Shown here in pieces: positions 41,994 to 54,400 of a stretch of 64,000 nucleotides of DNA; the stretch's first letter is position 1; every line of letters begins with the position of its first letter. The notes under the pieces were generated by a model that was not told where the DNA came from, searched no databases, and was given only the letters and a program-made list of their open reading frames with translations. The translations under genes and the position numbers were made by a program. This DNA is from Brugia malayi (taxonomy: Eukaryota; Nematoda; Chromadorea; Rhabditida; Onchocercidae): assembly GCF_000002995.4 (NCBI RefSeq), contig NW_025062477.1:11752649-11816648 (forward strand), read 5' to 3'.

Positions 41994-44900
41994 TTATAAT
42001 TGAGAGAGAATATCTTCACGACGTCGTTTACGTTCCATTTCAAGTTCTTGAAAAAATTGATCAATATCTTCTTTCTTCACTTCTCTTCCTTCATCGGCTA
42101 ATCGCTTCAAATGATTTCCTAATTTCCGCTTCATTTCTTCATACCCTACAAAATAAATTTCAGAAGTAGATAACAAACACCTTATAGCTAATGAACCGAT
42201 CAATCATATCAACTTTTTTACCTTTAAAAAGGGTTATTGCTCCTTCACGACCAGCCACATCAATTAATGCATTTGTCATAACTCGATCATCATCCTTTGG
42301 TTTATCATTACTTTTATTACTGTGTGATTCAACAAATGTTTGCATACAATCTGTGAGATCAGTCAAAAACTGCAGATTATTATCTTCGTAAAAATTCTGA
42401 AAATGTTTGTGGTGAAAAACTCGAATTTCAAACTAACACAAACAAAAAATGGATTAAAATGGTCCAGAAATTTTGCTAATAATCAGTATGACATATCATC
42501 ATTTATCATTTGATAAATGATATAATACAAGTTAATACATAATACAAGTTGTCACACTACATCTCAAGACGTTTAACATTACATTTCAAGATGCTGCAAT
42601 ATGCGCCCAGGATTAAGCAATCACAAAACTACATCTTATAAAATTTAAATTAATCAATAACAAACATTTGTAAACAGTTATTTCGAATATAAGGCAATTA
42701 CTAGCTAATAAAAATCCTTTTTCATGCAAGAGTTGCCAGTTTTCCTTTCCAATAAATTTTTTGCGTCATATTTTTGAGTGAAAATTAACTTGTACAACTT
42801 ACCGAACAAATTTTACATTGACATAAACGATTTCTCCATTTATAAGAGTTGAAAAACAGAGAACACGGTTGACTGTTTTCATCTGTTTTGGCATTTGCTT
42901 CAAGCCATTTCAGCTTACATAATTTATTATCTGCACAGACTTCTTTGTATGTTCCATCAGCGTAAAATAGCAGGAATGTAAAACGCGTGACACAATTTCG
43001 ACAGATGACCTCCTCCACTTCGCTTGTATCAACACTGTCGGGTGTTTCCTCCAGATGCTACAAAAAATTGATATAATAATATATTCATTATGACGTCATT
43101 TAAAATTATAATTTCTTCAGTTGATTTCAGTTTTTTTTTCTGTTTATGGTTTTGTTTTGCTTTGTGGCAAAAAAAAAAAAAAAAAATGATATTAATTTAT
43201 ATATCTTATATACCAGATTTTTTCTTTTTATATGATGAATAATAGCAATAAATTTTTTGGAAGAAACCAGTGAAAATTTTACTACTTCTAAATTTTGTAT
43301 CAGAAAGACGAGCATAATTTTACACCTGCAAATGAAACCAATCCTCGCATATTATGCATTGTAGCATTTCGCAATCGTCGTATTCTTCGCATGGATATGG
43401 TCTATTGCAAGTACAGTAGAGACCATCGAAATTATGATTGTACTGATTTCGCTCATTTAAAGGTTTCTTTTCCTGAAAAAGAATATGTAAAATTTCATCC
43501 ATTATCAATAAAATATTTTTTAAACTTAGGATTTGACTTTAAAATGCAAAGAATTTTATCAAAAATCATGGAAATTTTGTGCAGAGAACAAGAAATAGAA
43601 TTTTAATGAGAATAAAATTAACGGAAAATTTCTTCAAAACTCTAAATACCTGAAGAAACTTATTATTATTTTTTTTTTATATAATGTTAATGTTATGGAC
43701 ATTACTTTGTAAAGTGTGCAAGCATTTTTAAATTTAGAATTTCCACAATCGCAACAAAAGTTCCGCTTTGTGTACAACTCAACAAGTTCATGACCATCAT
43801 GACAATTAACGCTACACGCATAGCAAAGTGCCGCAGGTCCTGTGGTACTTGTACAATCACGACAAGAGTACAATGGTTGTCGTGGTTTATATCCCTGTAA
43901 CTCATCAAATTTCAAACATTTCAAACTAGCAAAATAATAACACGAACAAGTTTTTTTTTTTTTTTTTTTTGCTTATCTTACCAAATTTATAATCAGAAAT
44001 CTGAATTGCTATGTAATAGCAGAAGTTATAAATTCAAAGAAATTCCATAATTATTAGTCATAACATGCTTCGACAAGAATTTTTATCCAATACGATATTT
44101 TAACACATATTTTTAACCACAATGCTTACGTAATGAAACCAATTTTCCCAATGTGTGCATCTGAAATTTCAACTTAATTTATGAATTATGAATTAAAAGA
44201 TAACTTCCGGATATGTGCAAACATTAGCGTTAGCTCCTCCAAGTAGAGCCTCAGCTTCTGCTTCAAGTTCTTCATGTGCTTCGATAACTTCACTTAATGT
44301 CACCAATGGATCATCCGGTATTCTGAAGAATAATATATCAGATTAACAGATAACAATAATCATTTACGTCTATTTAAATTACTCCACAGCATAATTAAAT
44401 GCTGCTAAGGATTAATTCCAGGCTTATCAATAGTTCTTATTGCTTCTCTGTGTTTATCTAAATTATTATTAAATAAAAATGACTTAAAGAAATCATTCTT
44501 TCACAAAATAATCTCAGCATTCTGTATCTTTTCATATTGCCTACTACTGTGATTATAACTGTCTAATTAATCATCTGACGAACACTTCAAACATTTATTA
44601 ATGATTTGGGAAAGATATATATAGCAAATTCCATTTGTTCGGTCCTATAACTAGTCGGATCGCTCAATTGCTTAAACCGTAACAAGTAAAATCTCACTGG
44701 CTTCATTAATGCTTCTGGAAATATGTCTAGTTGGCCTTTAGTATCATTCAAAAACAAGATACTCTAGATCACATTGTTCCATACTTCAAAATCATTCTCC
44801 TATGAAAACAATTATGTAACTTTAACTACCAAAATACTGATACATTATTTTCACGAATTCAGTCTTACTCTACTCGTATCTTCATGTTTTCAGTAGCTTC

Positions 44901-45425
44901 CTCACCGATCGAATCAAACAATTATGTATGAAATGATATTCCATCCACTCAAGGATTTATACACTCTTTCAAAAAAATATCGAAATTTAGGCCTAAATTC
45001 CAACAGAAACCGAAAAAGGTAATGTCCAACTTATTTAATCTTCTGTTGAGTGATTTCCAAATTTGATTTTCGATCGATATTCGATTAAACCTGTTTCTAA
45101 ATTTAAATGCTTGAAAACAGCTATGTCTGATGAGCTCCAATTTAGTTAATAGACTTACGCATAAAAATGTACTTTTTGGAATTTTTTGAATGACTTAATT
45201 AGTTATGCCCTTAAAAACCAAAAGTAATTCATACGCTGAATTCCTCGCAAAAAAAATTATGACCAAATGTAATACAAATGAATTTGAAACTGAAATTTAA
45301 CTTAAAAAAGTAATTAAAAACAAAACTGAAACAACATACTCGGAGATATCCTCTTGTTCGGTGTCGTTTTGGTGATTTCCACTGTCATTTTCAACATTGT
45401 CAAGACCACTTATATCTTTTTCCAT
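41994..45425 (-). CDS. UBR7: Putative E3 ubiquitin ligase UBR7
   Basis: UBR7 is an N-recognin-family protein with a UBR box and a PHD finger, reported as a histone H2B ubiquitin ligase and histone chaperone. Seven exons join in phase: 45340-45425, 44205-44322, 43706-43894, 43326-43472, 42803-43057, 42222-42396, 41994-42145 (373 aa; human 425). The UBR box covers about res 64-130 (CRDC, CYACSVNCHDGHELVELYTK, NFCCDCGNSKF). The PHD finger covers about 149-210 (YCTCNRPYP, MLQCIICEDWFH, CRNC). The C-terminal block KWRNRLCQCKIC and a basic, acidic helix (ADEGREVKKEDIDQFFQELE) match the family. The start is the only ATG before the acidic leader MEKDISGLDNVEN. Zn-binding Cys/His residues appear intact. 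Exon 1 is separated by a 1-kb intron. Confidence 0.95.
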
Positions 45426-45856
45426 CACTCTAAAAATCAAACTCAAACTTAATTATTAGCAAGTAACTAAATAATGATTTCTCGTTCAAGTTGCCTTTTA
45501 ACTCTCATTTTCTTCTGTAAAACTAAATTACATTCTTTAGCATATATTTTTTTCATCCATATACAGAATAAAATTAAAACAAAAAAATTTATTAACTTGA
45601 ATTGAATTAAATTTTTCCTTTCCAAGCAATTAATTAAATATTAAACGATTTATAAACAATTAATTCAAGTACACAATTTAAGTATAATTTAAATTTAAAT
45701 TAATAACCCCTCTTCAAACATACAAAATTCGATTTTAATTTAAAACTTAAATAATAATTCAGTCATTTCAAAATGGAAATGCCAATTATAATCATAACCA
45801 TTAAATCATATTTAATTATTAGCGAAAATGAGAATTACTAACAAAGAAAAAAAATT

Positions 45857-45874
45857 CCCCCCTCCTCCCCCCCC
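45857..45874 (-). promoter_or_regulatory. Potential G-quadruplex / poly-G tract
   Basis: The minus strand reads GGGGGGGGAGGAGGGGGG, exceptional in this A+T-rich window. It lies 432 bases upstream of the UBR7 ATG on the UBR7 coding strand and just before the putative first exon of the DHHC gene. Confidence 0.5.
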
Positions 45875-45895
45875 AAAAAAAAATATCTTATAGCA

Positions 45896-46004
45896 ATGGC
45901 CGAGCCATTTCATTAAAACCCAATCACGTAAATAGAGGCGAAGGCCAGAAGCGTTGAAATTCATGTACTGGTTATGGGTACGTGAAGATGAATGGATGGA
46001 ACGG
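45896..46004 (+). other. Probable untranslated first exon of the DHHC gene, with two upstream ORFs
   Basis: The stretch is G+C-richer than its surroundings and ends at ACGG|GTAAGT, the best donor in the region; the next acceptor is at 46966. The exon's 5' boundary is unknown. It contains ATGs at 45896 (six codons then TAA) and 45963. The second stays open to the donor and, after splicing to 46967, would meet TGA after six more codons. Neither is in frame with the enzyme. Confidence 0.4.
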
Positions 46005-46032
46005 GTAAGTAAAAGATAGTAAGAACTGGACG

Positions 46033-46190
46033 GAGTAACTATATATCCGCTGGGTAACTATATATCCATTAGTAAGAGTTGGGTAACTGCAAATTGAGTA
46101 ATGGTAATTAGATGTTAAGAGTTACTGTTAAGAATTACATTAGAGTTACTTTGTTTGACGGTAGAAATTAGATGGGTAATTGTAGAAGTT
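46033..46190. repeat. Cluster of short degenerate repeats (GAGTTACT / GTAACTATATATCC)
   Basis: GTAACTATATATCC occurs twice about 20 bases apart. AAGAGTT, AGAGTTACT and AGAATTAC-type motifs recur several times, and GAGTAA / GGGTAA blocks are interspersed. It lies in the presumed 5' intron of the DHHC gene. Confidence 0.5.
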
Positions 46191-47038
46191 AAATGGTTAA
46201 TATACGGTTACAAAATATATTTCTTTTCTATTGTTTATATTTTGCATATTTATTCATTTTCAAAGATTGTATCTAACAAAAGATGCAATTACAATGTCAT
46301 ATTTTTGCGATTATTTTTGAAAGTTACACTTTTTTTTAGCTGCGGAAAAAAATTGATAGTTATATTGGAATTGGATTTTTTTTTAAGTTAAGTAATTGAA
46401 GTTAATGTTAAAATTGATAAATTTTCTTTCATTTATAAAGTATATTACAAATAAATGATGCTATTAGAGAAATACTAGTTTGTATTATCGTTCTTTTTTT
46501 ACCAACAAATTGAGAAGTTTTGATAGCTCTTTCAAATTCTTCATAAATCTTAATTCTTTTTGCCTATAATATTTTATTCATTTTAATGAGCGGACTTGAT
46601 TTATTTCTAGCTGATTTATGATTTTTCAAGTTCTTTGAAGGCTGATTTAATGTCATCCAGTCATGAAAGAAAATATGTTTTGCTGAAATTTATTTTAAAA
46701 ATGAATTACTATACAGAAGAGAAAGAAAGTTGATCATTTATTGTTATTTAATTATAGGCAACTTGCTTTATTTAAACTAAGCTTTTTTCAAAATCTTTTA
46801 TAAACTTTGGTAATTTCATTTTAATTCGAAGTTTAAGTACAATTACTTCATGTGCTTTGTTGAGCTACATTTGCTTTTATATCATTTCATCATTTTACTT
46901 CAATGTATTAAATGGGATTTGTATTAAACTTTTTGTAAGTTTGAGAATTTTAAATCTTATTTTCAGAAGTATCATTGCATAATTTGAAAAAGCGGGTAGT
47001 TGGACAATGGCGTTAGCCATTTCTGTGTGATAAAATAG

Positions 47039-49581
47039 ATGCATACGAACGGAATGGATGATAAGACACGATTTTGTGGTCTATCTTGGTGTGTGCGTGA
47101 TACTTGCGGTTTAACGTGTGCTGTCTTCACGTGGTACGCATGATGAATGCATTTTGCATTAAATTATTAAAATTTATCTGTTTACCTCTCTATCTTTTCA
47201 TCTTTTAGTTTTATGAAATTTCACTCTTTTTTCTTACTCTTTCCTCTTTAGCTTCAAGTATTTTCATAAACTTTTTATTCAGCATTTACAACTATTCTTT
47301 TTTCCATATGAATATATCTTCGTACTTCTGTAAGAGCATCGCTAACGAAATTTATTCTTTACAAAATGCCAACGCAACTTATTGTGTGGATAAATAGGAT
47401 GATGGAATTTAGAAAAAGTGAAATTTTATGTAAGGAATATTTGTTAAAAGAGGAAAACATACAAATGAAGAGTGGTATAATATTTCGGTGCGAAAGTCTT
47501 CTATAATATTGAGTTAAAATCTATGAAAATATTGGAAAATAGCGAAAATAGTAATAAGAAACAATGGAAAAAAAAAAAGAAAAATAAATAAATTAGGAAA
47601 TTTAAGAGAAAAAATTTGTATAATTTTTTAACGAATGATTAAATAGTGACAAAATTTCTTCATATATATTGGATAAAATTTGAAAATTTTTTTATGATAT
47701 GATTATAGTAATTTATCTTTCTGATTCCTTTGTTCTTTCACATTTGCTCAATTCATTGTTTTTTTTTTTTTTTTTTTTTGAAAGATTTATGATTTTGTAA
47801 TCGGAGAAGAGGAATTTATGAGCTAGAAGTTAAGGATTATTCATCTCTACATAATAATGCTCATATGTCATCTCAGAATCTAATATTCTTTTTTTATTTT
47901 TACAGGTTTCTCATTTTATATGGGGAGTTTTGCGTTTTGACAGTGATGATGGCATCTTGGTCCAAAAATGTCGTCCATCAAACATTTCATGCTATCATTT
48001 TTCATATTCTTATGTGCTTAGCATTCTCATCGCATATCAAAACGATGCTTACCGATCCCGGTGCTGTGCCAAAAGGTAATGCTACTGATGAATATATTCA
48101 ACGATTACAATTCGCACGAAAAAGTGTCATCTACAAATGCTCGAAGTGGTCAGTTCCAGTTGAATAATTTAAAACACTTCTTTCTTTATAAATTTTCTAC
48201 TTAGTCTACTTTTTCGGTGAGAACGGTCATTTTAGTTATTATTTATTTATTTCATTTAAATTATCTAATTTGCTTTATTTACGTGGCTTCTGTAAGATGA
48301 TAGCTTCTTTGAGTTGCAGTCATATTGCGGAGAAAATCAAATATTTACAGTACTCTAAACCAACTGCGCTACTACATATTACTGTGACAAAAACAGTGAG
48401 ACTTGAAATCTTCATTTATATTTCCATGAAGTAAGAATTGATAGTGATTTATAAAATTGTGTTTCTGAAAATTGAAAATTCAATAAGTGATTATTGCAGT
48501 AGCAGTGTAAAACCAGAGAGAGCGCATCACTGTAGTGTATGTGGAAGATGTGTTAGGCGAATGGATCATCATTGTCCATGGGTAAACAACTGTGTTGGTG
48601 AAGGAAATCAGAAGTATTTTGTGCTGTTCACGGTACTGATTTTATCTTAATAGTTAAAACTAGAAGAAAAAAAAAAAAAAAACAATCAAATTGATTTACA
48701 AACAGTTCGGAAAATTATGCTTCTACAAAGAATTTTTTTTTGGAACAGTCAGAAATTATATGGGATTAAGGTTTTTCATTATAGTTTTCATAATTTAATT
48801 TAATTCTTCCAAAATCTCCTTTCTTCCCTAGAACTCATTATTGATTTTTTTCCTTATTTCATTCTTCGTATACTCAAGTTAATAGTTCTTAAAACTTTTA
48901 TACTTGTAATAATATTTTGAAAATTAAGCAGATAGTATGAGTTGATATATTACAAATGATATAAGTTGAAATAGATATGAAAAACTCAATTAATTACAGA
49001 TGTATGTAGCGTTATTATCGACACATGCCGTGTACTGGGGAATATGGCAATTTGTTCTGTGTGTTAGCGGTGATTGGCAAAATTGTTCATTGTTTGGACC
49101 ACCGGTTACAACAATTTTACTTGTGTTTTTATTATTTGAAGCTATTCTTTTTGCAATATTCACACTTATTATGTTCGGCACTCAACTTAGTTCGATATGC
49201 AACGATCAGACTAGCATTGAAGCGCTTAAAAATGAACAGTACAATTCTGGTATGTAGATCTGTTAAAATTTTTGAGAAGAAAATAAAAATTAGTAGATTT
49301 ACTGAAAAACCAATGCTTCATTATCCAATATGTTGACAGTAATCTGATGCATCTGTTAAATACCATGCAAAATAATATAGTAATGGATATATTAACTTAT
49401 TAGCAAAGTCATTTTTTAAAGTTGGGTATTTAACTACGTGGTTCTATGAAGCATAAAATTTTCAGGACCAGATGGTTGGAAAAATTTACAAATGATCTTT
49501 GGCGGTCCATTTTCGTTGCGATGGTTTAGTCCGTTTGCTGCTCCGTATGTTAGTAAGCTAACATTTGAATATTCCGTCTGA
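47039..49581 (+). CDS. DHHC-type palmitoyltransferase, ZDHHC3/7 group
   Basis: These Golgi enzymes attach palmitate to cysteines of signalling and synaptic proteins. Five exons join in phase: 47039-47133, 47906-48148, 48500-48632, 49000-49249, 49466-49581 (278 aa). The order is a Cys-rich N-terminus ([20 protein letters not shown]), two TM segments, the loop [18 protein letters not shown], the Cys-rich domain with zinc ligands and the catalytic D135-H136-H137-C138 in [17 protein letters not shown], two more TM segments, then the TTxE-like region [11 protein letters not shown]. The tail ends FEYSV, a class II-like PDZ ligand as in ZDHHC3/7 (EFSV). An in-frame TAG directly precedes the ATG and fixes the start. 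A seven-codon upstream ORF (47007-47030) ends eight bases before it. ZDHHC3 and ZDHHC7 are vertebrate duplicates, so no single symbol is given. Confidence 0.95.
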
Positions 49582-51471
49582 TAAATGAAATTAGTTGTTT
49601 TATATTCCAAATATTTGTTTCCTGTTACATACTGCAAAGGTTTTGAATGAGATTTTCGAGAAACTTCGTGATTTCTACCCAACTTTGTTATGTTCATTTA
49701 AATTATCATTTAAAAAATATGCTTAAAAGAGCCATAATATATATAAGACTATGTTTTATTAGGTGCAATTTTTTATTCCCAGTCAGTTGTATAAATTATT
49801 TCCCGCTTTCTTGTAAATGCTTTTATGTTTTTCATTCATATTAACATTTTATTGCCGGTCTCTTCTCAATACGATAATCATTTTGATTGTTTTCTACTTT
49901 TCTTTTTAATTACTTTTTTCTTTTTTTTAATTTAGAAGCATTTTGTTTTTATGTTGATGCACATAAAAAGTCCTGTACAGTTTGAGTTTGATATTTGGGC
50001 CTAAATTATTTGTGTGATTTGTTTGCTTTATGGAATTTATGCATTCAATGTTATGAACCTTTCTCCTTTATTCTTGTTCCAAAGTTTATTTTCGTTGTGA
50101 TTGTTGAAAGTGATGATTTAGGAGATATTAGTACTTTGAAAAACTAAAATTTCTTCATGTTCATCGCATTAACAGCTCAGTTTTTTATCATCAACATCGA
50201 TGTGATAAGTCATTTTTCATTGATTTCCCTTTACTAAATGTAGAATAAGCATGTTTGATTTCTACATCATTTCATTGATGTTTTTGAAATGTGTATGAAA
50301 TTTCTACAGCTTTAATACATCTGTTCAACTCTTCAGGCTATCAAAGTCGCTCACGAGTAAAATCCCAGTTTTTGTCTTCAATCTTCAATATAAATGGCAG
50401 TCTTTATTAAGTTTAAAAGGTCAATACTTGCTTGAAGTAGTAAATTCTTGTATATTTATTATTTTTAAAAATGTTTCGGTGCGTAATTCGGATTAAAAGT
50501 AGTATTTTATTGTGAATCCTTGACATGATTATTTTACACATTACAAACTGGATTATAAAAGTTCTTCAATTTAGATAAAGTTTAGTCAAAGATAGCTTCG
50601 ATTCCTATTATTGCTTCTTTTTTTTTGTGTTTATGTGTGTGTGTGTGTGTGTGTGAGTTGTAACTGTATTACAAGCTTATAAATTTAGCTGTACGATGTA
50701 ATCTTTGTTTTGTTTTGTTTTTTTAAGTTTCATGCAATTCACATGGTTTGTACGCAACAAATTTTCACAAATATTGTTGTTTGTTTTGAACTACTACTAC
50801 TACTAATAATAATAATAATAATATATTGCTTAAAACTTTAGTAAAGTTTGGCTTATTTCAAAAATTTTTGTCAATTTCAAATGCTACAAATAAAGTATTT
50901 GGAGTGGAGTCGAAAGATTAAATATGTTGAATTGAACTTGGATAAGTAAAAAATGCTACATGAAATATTCGAATAAATGGAAAGTTAAATTTTGGAATTG
51001 TAATTGTTAGATTTGAAATTGTCAGATTTCCAATAGATTGCAAGATAATAAAGGAGTTCTAATATGCATAATTCTTTGGAATAACTTATAAAAGTTAATT
51101 TAATTATTCACTTGTTTTTTTGATCATATCTTTTAGTAATCATAAGAGAAATACAAAAAGTATAGACGAAATCAAAAATAAAATTACATATCATTACTAT
51201 ATGTTTACTATCATTTCTATCATTACTACCACTTTTTTTTAAAAAAAGATGAAATTTACTGACGAAATATTCAATTATTTTTTATCTATACCTTAGTGAA
51301 TATCAAATGTTATCATTAGTGATAATATCAGTGTAATTAGAAATTCGTCATATATTTTCATGAATAGATATAGGAGAATTATTAAAATTAAATCTTACAG
51401 ATATTTGTAACTGTGTCAAAATATCACTGAATGTTATAAATTTATCACTTATAATACATTGATTGATAATT
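49582..51471. other. Intergenic region between the DHHC gene and GPAA1
   Basis: It is A+T-rich, with a (TG)n run at 50634-50655 and CTA/ATA triplet runs at about 50790-50822. No gene is recognised. An acceptor AAATCTTACAG ends at 51400, 71 bases before the GPAA1 ATG, and could serve SL addition; the intervening leader contains a two-codon upstream ORF (ATG at about 51431). Confidence 0.55.
50634..50655. repeat. (TG)n microsatellite
   Basis: Eleven uninterrupted TG units. Confidence 0.95.
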
Positions 51472-54400
51472 ATGCGCTTATTATCACAACCAATTGATAA
51501 GCCACCGGTTTTTGTGGAAAAAATTGTATCGAAATGGTGGAAAGTTTGTGTTATAAGTGAACTATTAGCTCTAATATATATATGTATTATCATACAACCG
51601 GAATACAATGAACATATGAAAGTTTCCGAAAATGCATTATTACCGGCACTTGTTACGGAACGATTCAGTTATTATCATCGAATTTCAGCTTTCTTAGACA
51701 AACTTCGTCCTGAACGGTATTCGTTTCATTTTTCTCTCTTTTTTTTTTTTTTTTGATATTAAATTATTTTATTTAATTCTACTTTTTTACATTATTTGTA
51801 AAATTTTATTTAATCATTTATTTCATTATAATATTATAAATGATAATTGTTTAATTGTTAATTACAAGAAGTTTTTTTTTTTTTGTTTTCTTTTTTTTTC
51901 ATATGCTGATTAAAAATGTTTTTGATTAAGTTTTTAATTGTTGATATTATCGCTTAATGGAATTTATGTTGAAAATTTTTAAGTTGGGGATAAAAATTTA
52001 ATAGAATTTTCTTTTTTTTTTTCCTTTTTATAGTAATATTTCCGATTATATTGAGAAACAACTTTTGGCTTATGGTATAATGACGCAAACAATGCGATTT
52101 ACAGTAACTCTTCCAGGCTTTGTATGTTTTTTTTCTTCGCTTTATTTTTAAAAAATTGTTATTGTTTGATAGTAATTTGAAGATGAATAACCTAGTTGGA
52201 GTAAATTATGAGTTAAATCGAATAGACGAATTTTTTTTTTTTTTTTATTTTTAATTGTTACAATTAAAACGTATTTAGGGACGCAATAGTAACATATCAT
52301 AGAGTCTGTTATTGTTTAAACCTTATTTTTCATTATTAATTTGACTTTAAAAAAATATAGTTTGAATGTTTTGAATAATTTTGTCCGAACAAGTTACAAC
52401 TTATTTTTGTGTTCTGCGTTATTAAACGAAAATATTTTTACTTTCATAATTTTTCATACTTGAAGTTTTCTGTATGGATTAGCCGTTCTATATATCTATG
52501 AAATGAATAAATAAGCTTTTTGTTCGTTTTTAAATTAAAATTGCGTTTTTTTTTTCTTACTATTATTATATTAGCATTTCACTATTTCAGAATGAATCCG
52601 GAAAAAATGTTATAGGCGTTGTTCGTGCTAGCCGTTCATCATCAACGGAAGCAATAGTTGTAGCTGTGTCAATGACTGAAACAAATTTGGAAGCATTAGC
52701 TGTTATATTAGCTTTGGCAACTTATTGTCGAGGTGTTTTCTGTTTTTTTTTTTTTTTTTTTTTTTTTTTTCTTTCTTTCTGTTATCTTTATAAATTAGAA
52801 TAGTTTTTTTTTTTTTTTTATTATTATTAATTTTGATAATGGTAAAATGAAGTGAAAATTTTAATTGTTTAAAGATTGGATGTTTGAAATCTGCTTAAAT
52901 TTATATTTGATATTTTTACTTAAAATGCATTTTTCTTTTTTTCAGAGCAAATATATTGGGCTCGTGATATTCAATTTATTTTTGTTGATAAAGGCTTAAT
53001 CGGTTTAACAGCATATTTAGCTCAATATCATCAGCATCATCATTCATTCTTGCAATCTGACAAATTAAATTTTCATAGCGGTGCGATTGTTGGTGCTTTT
53101 GCAGTGAAAGCTGATGGTTTATTGTTTGATACAGTAAATATTGAACATAATATGATTAATGGTTTATTACCAAATTTGGATTTAATTAATTTAATGGCAA
53201 AATTAGCTGATAAGTACGGTGTAATTCCGGAAGTTTTCAATCATGGTTATCAGGTATCATGGTGGAATTTAGCTGAAACAACAAGTAAAGCTATGCTTAG
53301 TCAGGTTTCTATCCTCAAATTTGTTTTAATTACATTTATTTTAAATTACATTTAATTGAATTTCATAATTGTTTATGAATAATTTTTATCACCCATCTTT
53401 ACTTTAAATTGCTATAATTATAATGCGAAAGACTAAATTAATTTTCAAAATGAATGAAATATTTTAAAAAGGAAAAAAAAAGCATATCTGTTGACAGTTA
53501 AATATTTCAAAAGTTTAAAGTTTTTAGCTTAAACTATTTATGGTTTAAAATTGAATTTAAAGCATTTAAAAGTTTTTCCAGGCTTTCAATGAGAAAGAAG
53601 GATTGCATAGTATTTTTGGACCATATGGTATACAAGCAGTAACTATACATGTTAAAAGTGTTATGGAAGGACATGCATCATTAACAGATTTAGGTCGAAT
53701 ATGTGAAGGAGCATTAAGGTTTATCTTTTAATTTTCAATTTATTTTATCTTTTTTATTACTGTAATAATTTCGAAAGATTAATACTTTCAAGGTAAATGA
53801 ATATTAAATATTAAAATAAAAAAAGAACATTTACGATCAAATAGTGATCGAACTATAAATTTATAGTTATTTTAATGGTATTAATAGCACTTATAATATT
53901 ATAAAGTTAAATTTTCATAAAAATTTTCTCATAAAAAAATCATCGTTTTAGTAGACGTTGTATCTTTAACCAGTTTTAAAAATATATTTATTATTTATAA
54001 TTATTTTTTGAAAATGTTAATTTTTTCCTCGTCTTGAATAACTTTATTATTTATAATTATTATTCAAACATGTTCTAGTTAGGTAATTAGCCAGTATAAC
54101 TAATTAGATTTTAATTACATTATTGCTGTTTAAATTGCCAATTAAACTTAATTTTTTCTTTTTAAAATTTTGAATTTTTACAGATCACTGAATAATATCC
54201 TAGAGAAATTTCATCAATCATATTTTCTTTATATAATGACGGATATACGACATTTTCTTTCTGTTGCTTATTATATGCCAGCTCTTGGTCTTATCCTATT
54301 TCCACTATTAATACTGGTAAGCTTATTGTATTTTGTTAATGCATTTGTTTGAGCTTATCAAATCCTACATTTATGACTGTTTTTATGGTTCATCATTAAA

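Larger units (their letters stand above)
45426..47038. promoter_or_regulatory. Divergent promoter region of UBR7 and the DHHC gene
   Basis: Two genes diverge from this 1.6-kb region. It contains a G/C homopolymer cluster (45857-45874), a CCAAT motif (ACCCAATCACG near 45927), a likely untranslated exon ending at a strong donor (ACGG|GTAAGT at 46005) and an acceptor TTTTCAG at about 46966, 72 bases before the DHHC ATG. Confidence 0.5.

Noticed and set aside
43295..43606. Plus-strand open frame over 43295-43606
   Set aside because: It is the complement of the UBR7 PHD-finger exon, whose Cys/His pattern is intact on the minus strand.
51348..51608. Minus-strand open frame over the GPAA1 first exon
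   Set aside because: Complement of a coding exon with clear GPAA1 homology and correct phase on the plus strand.
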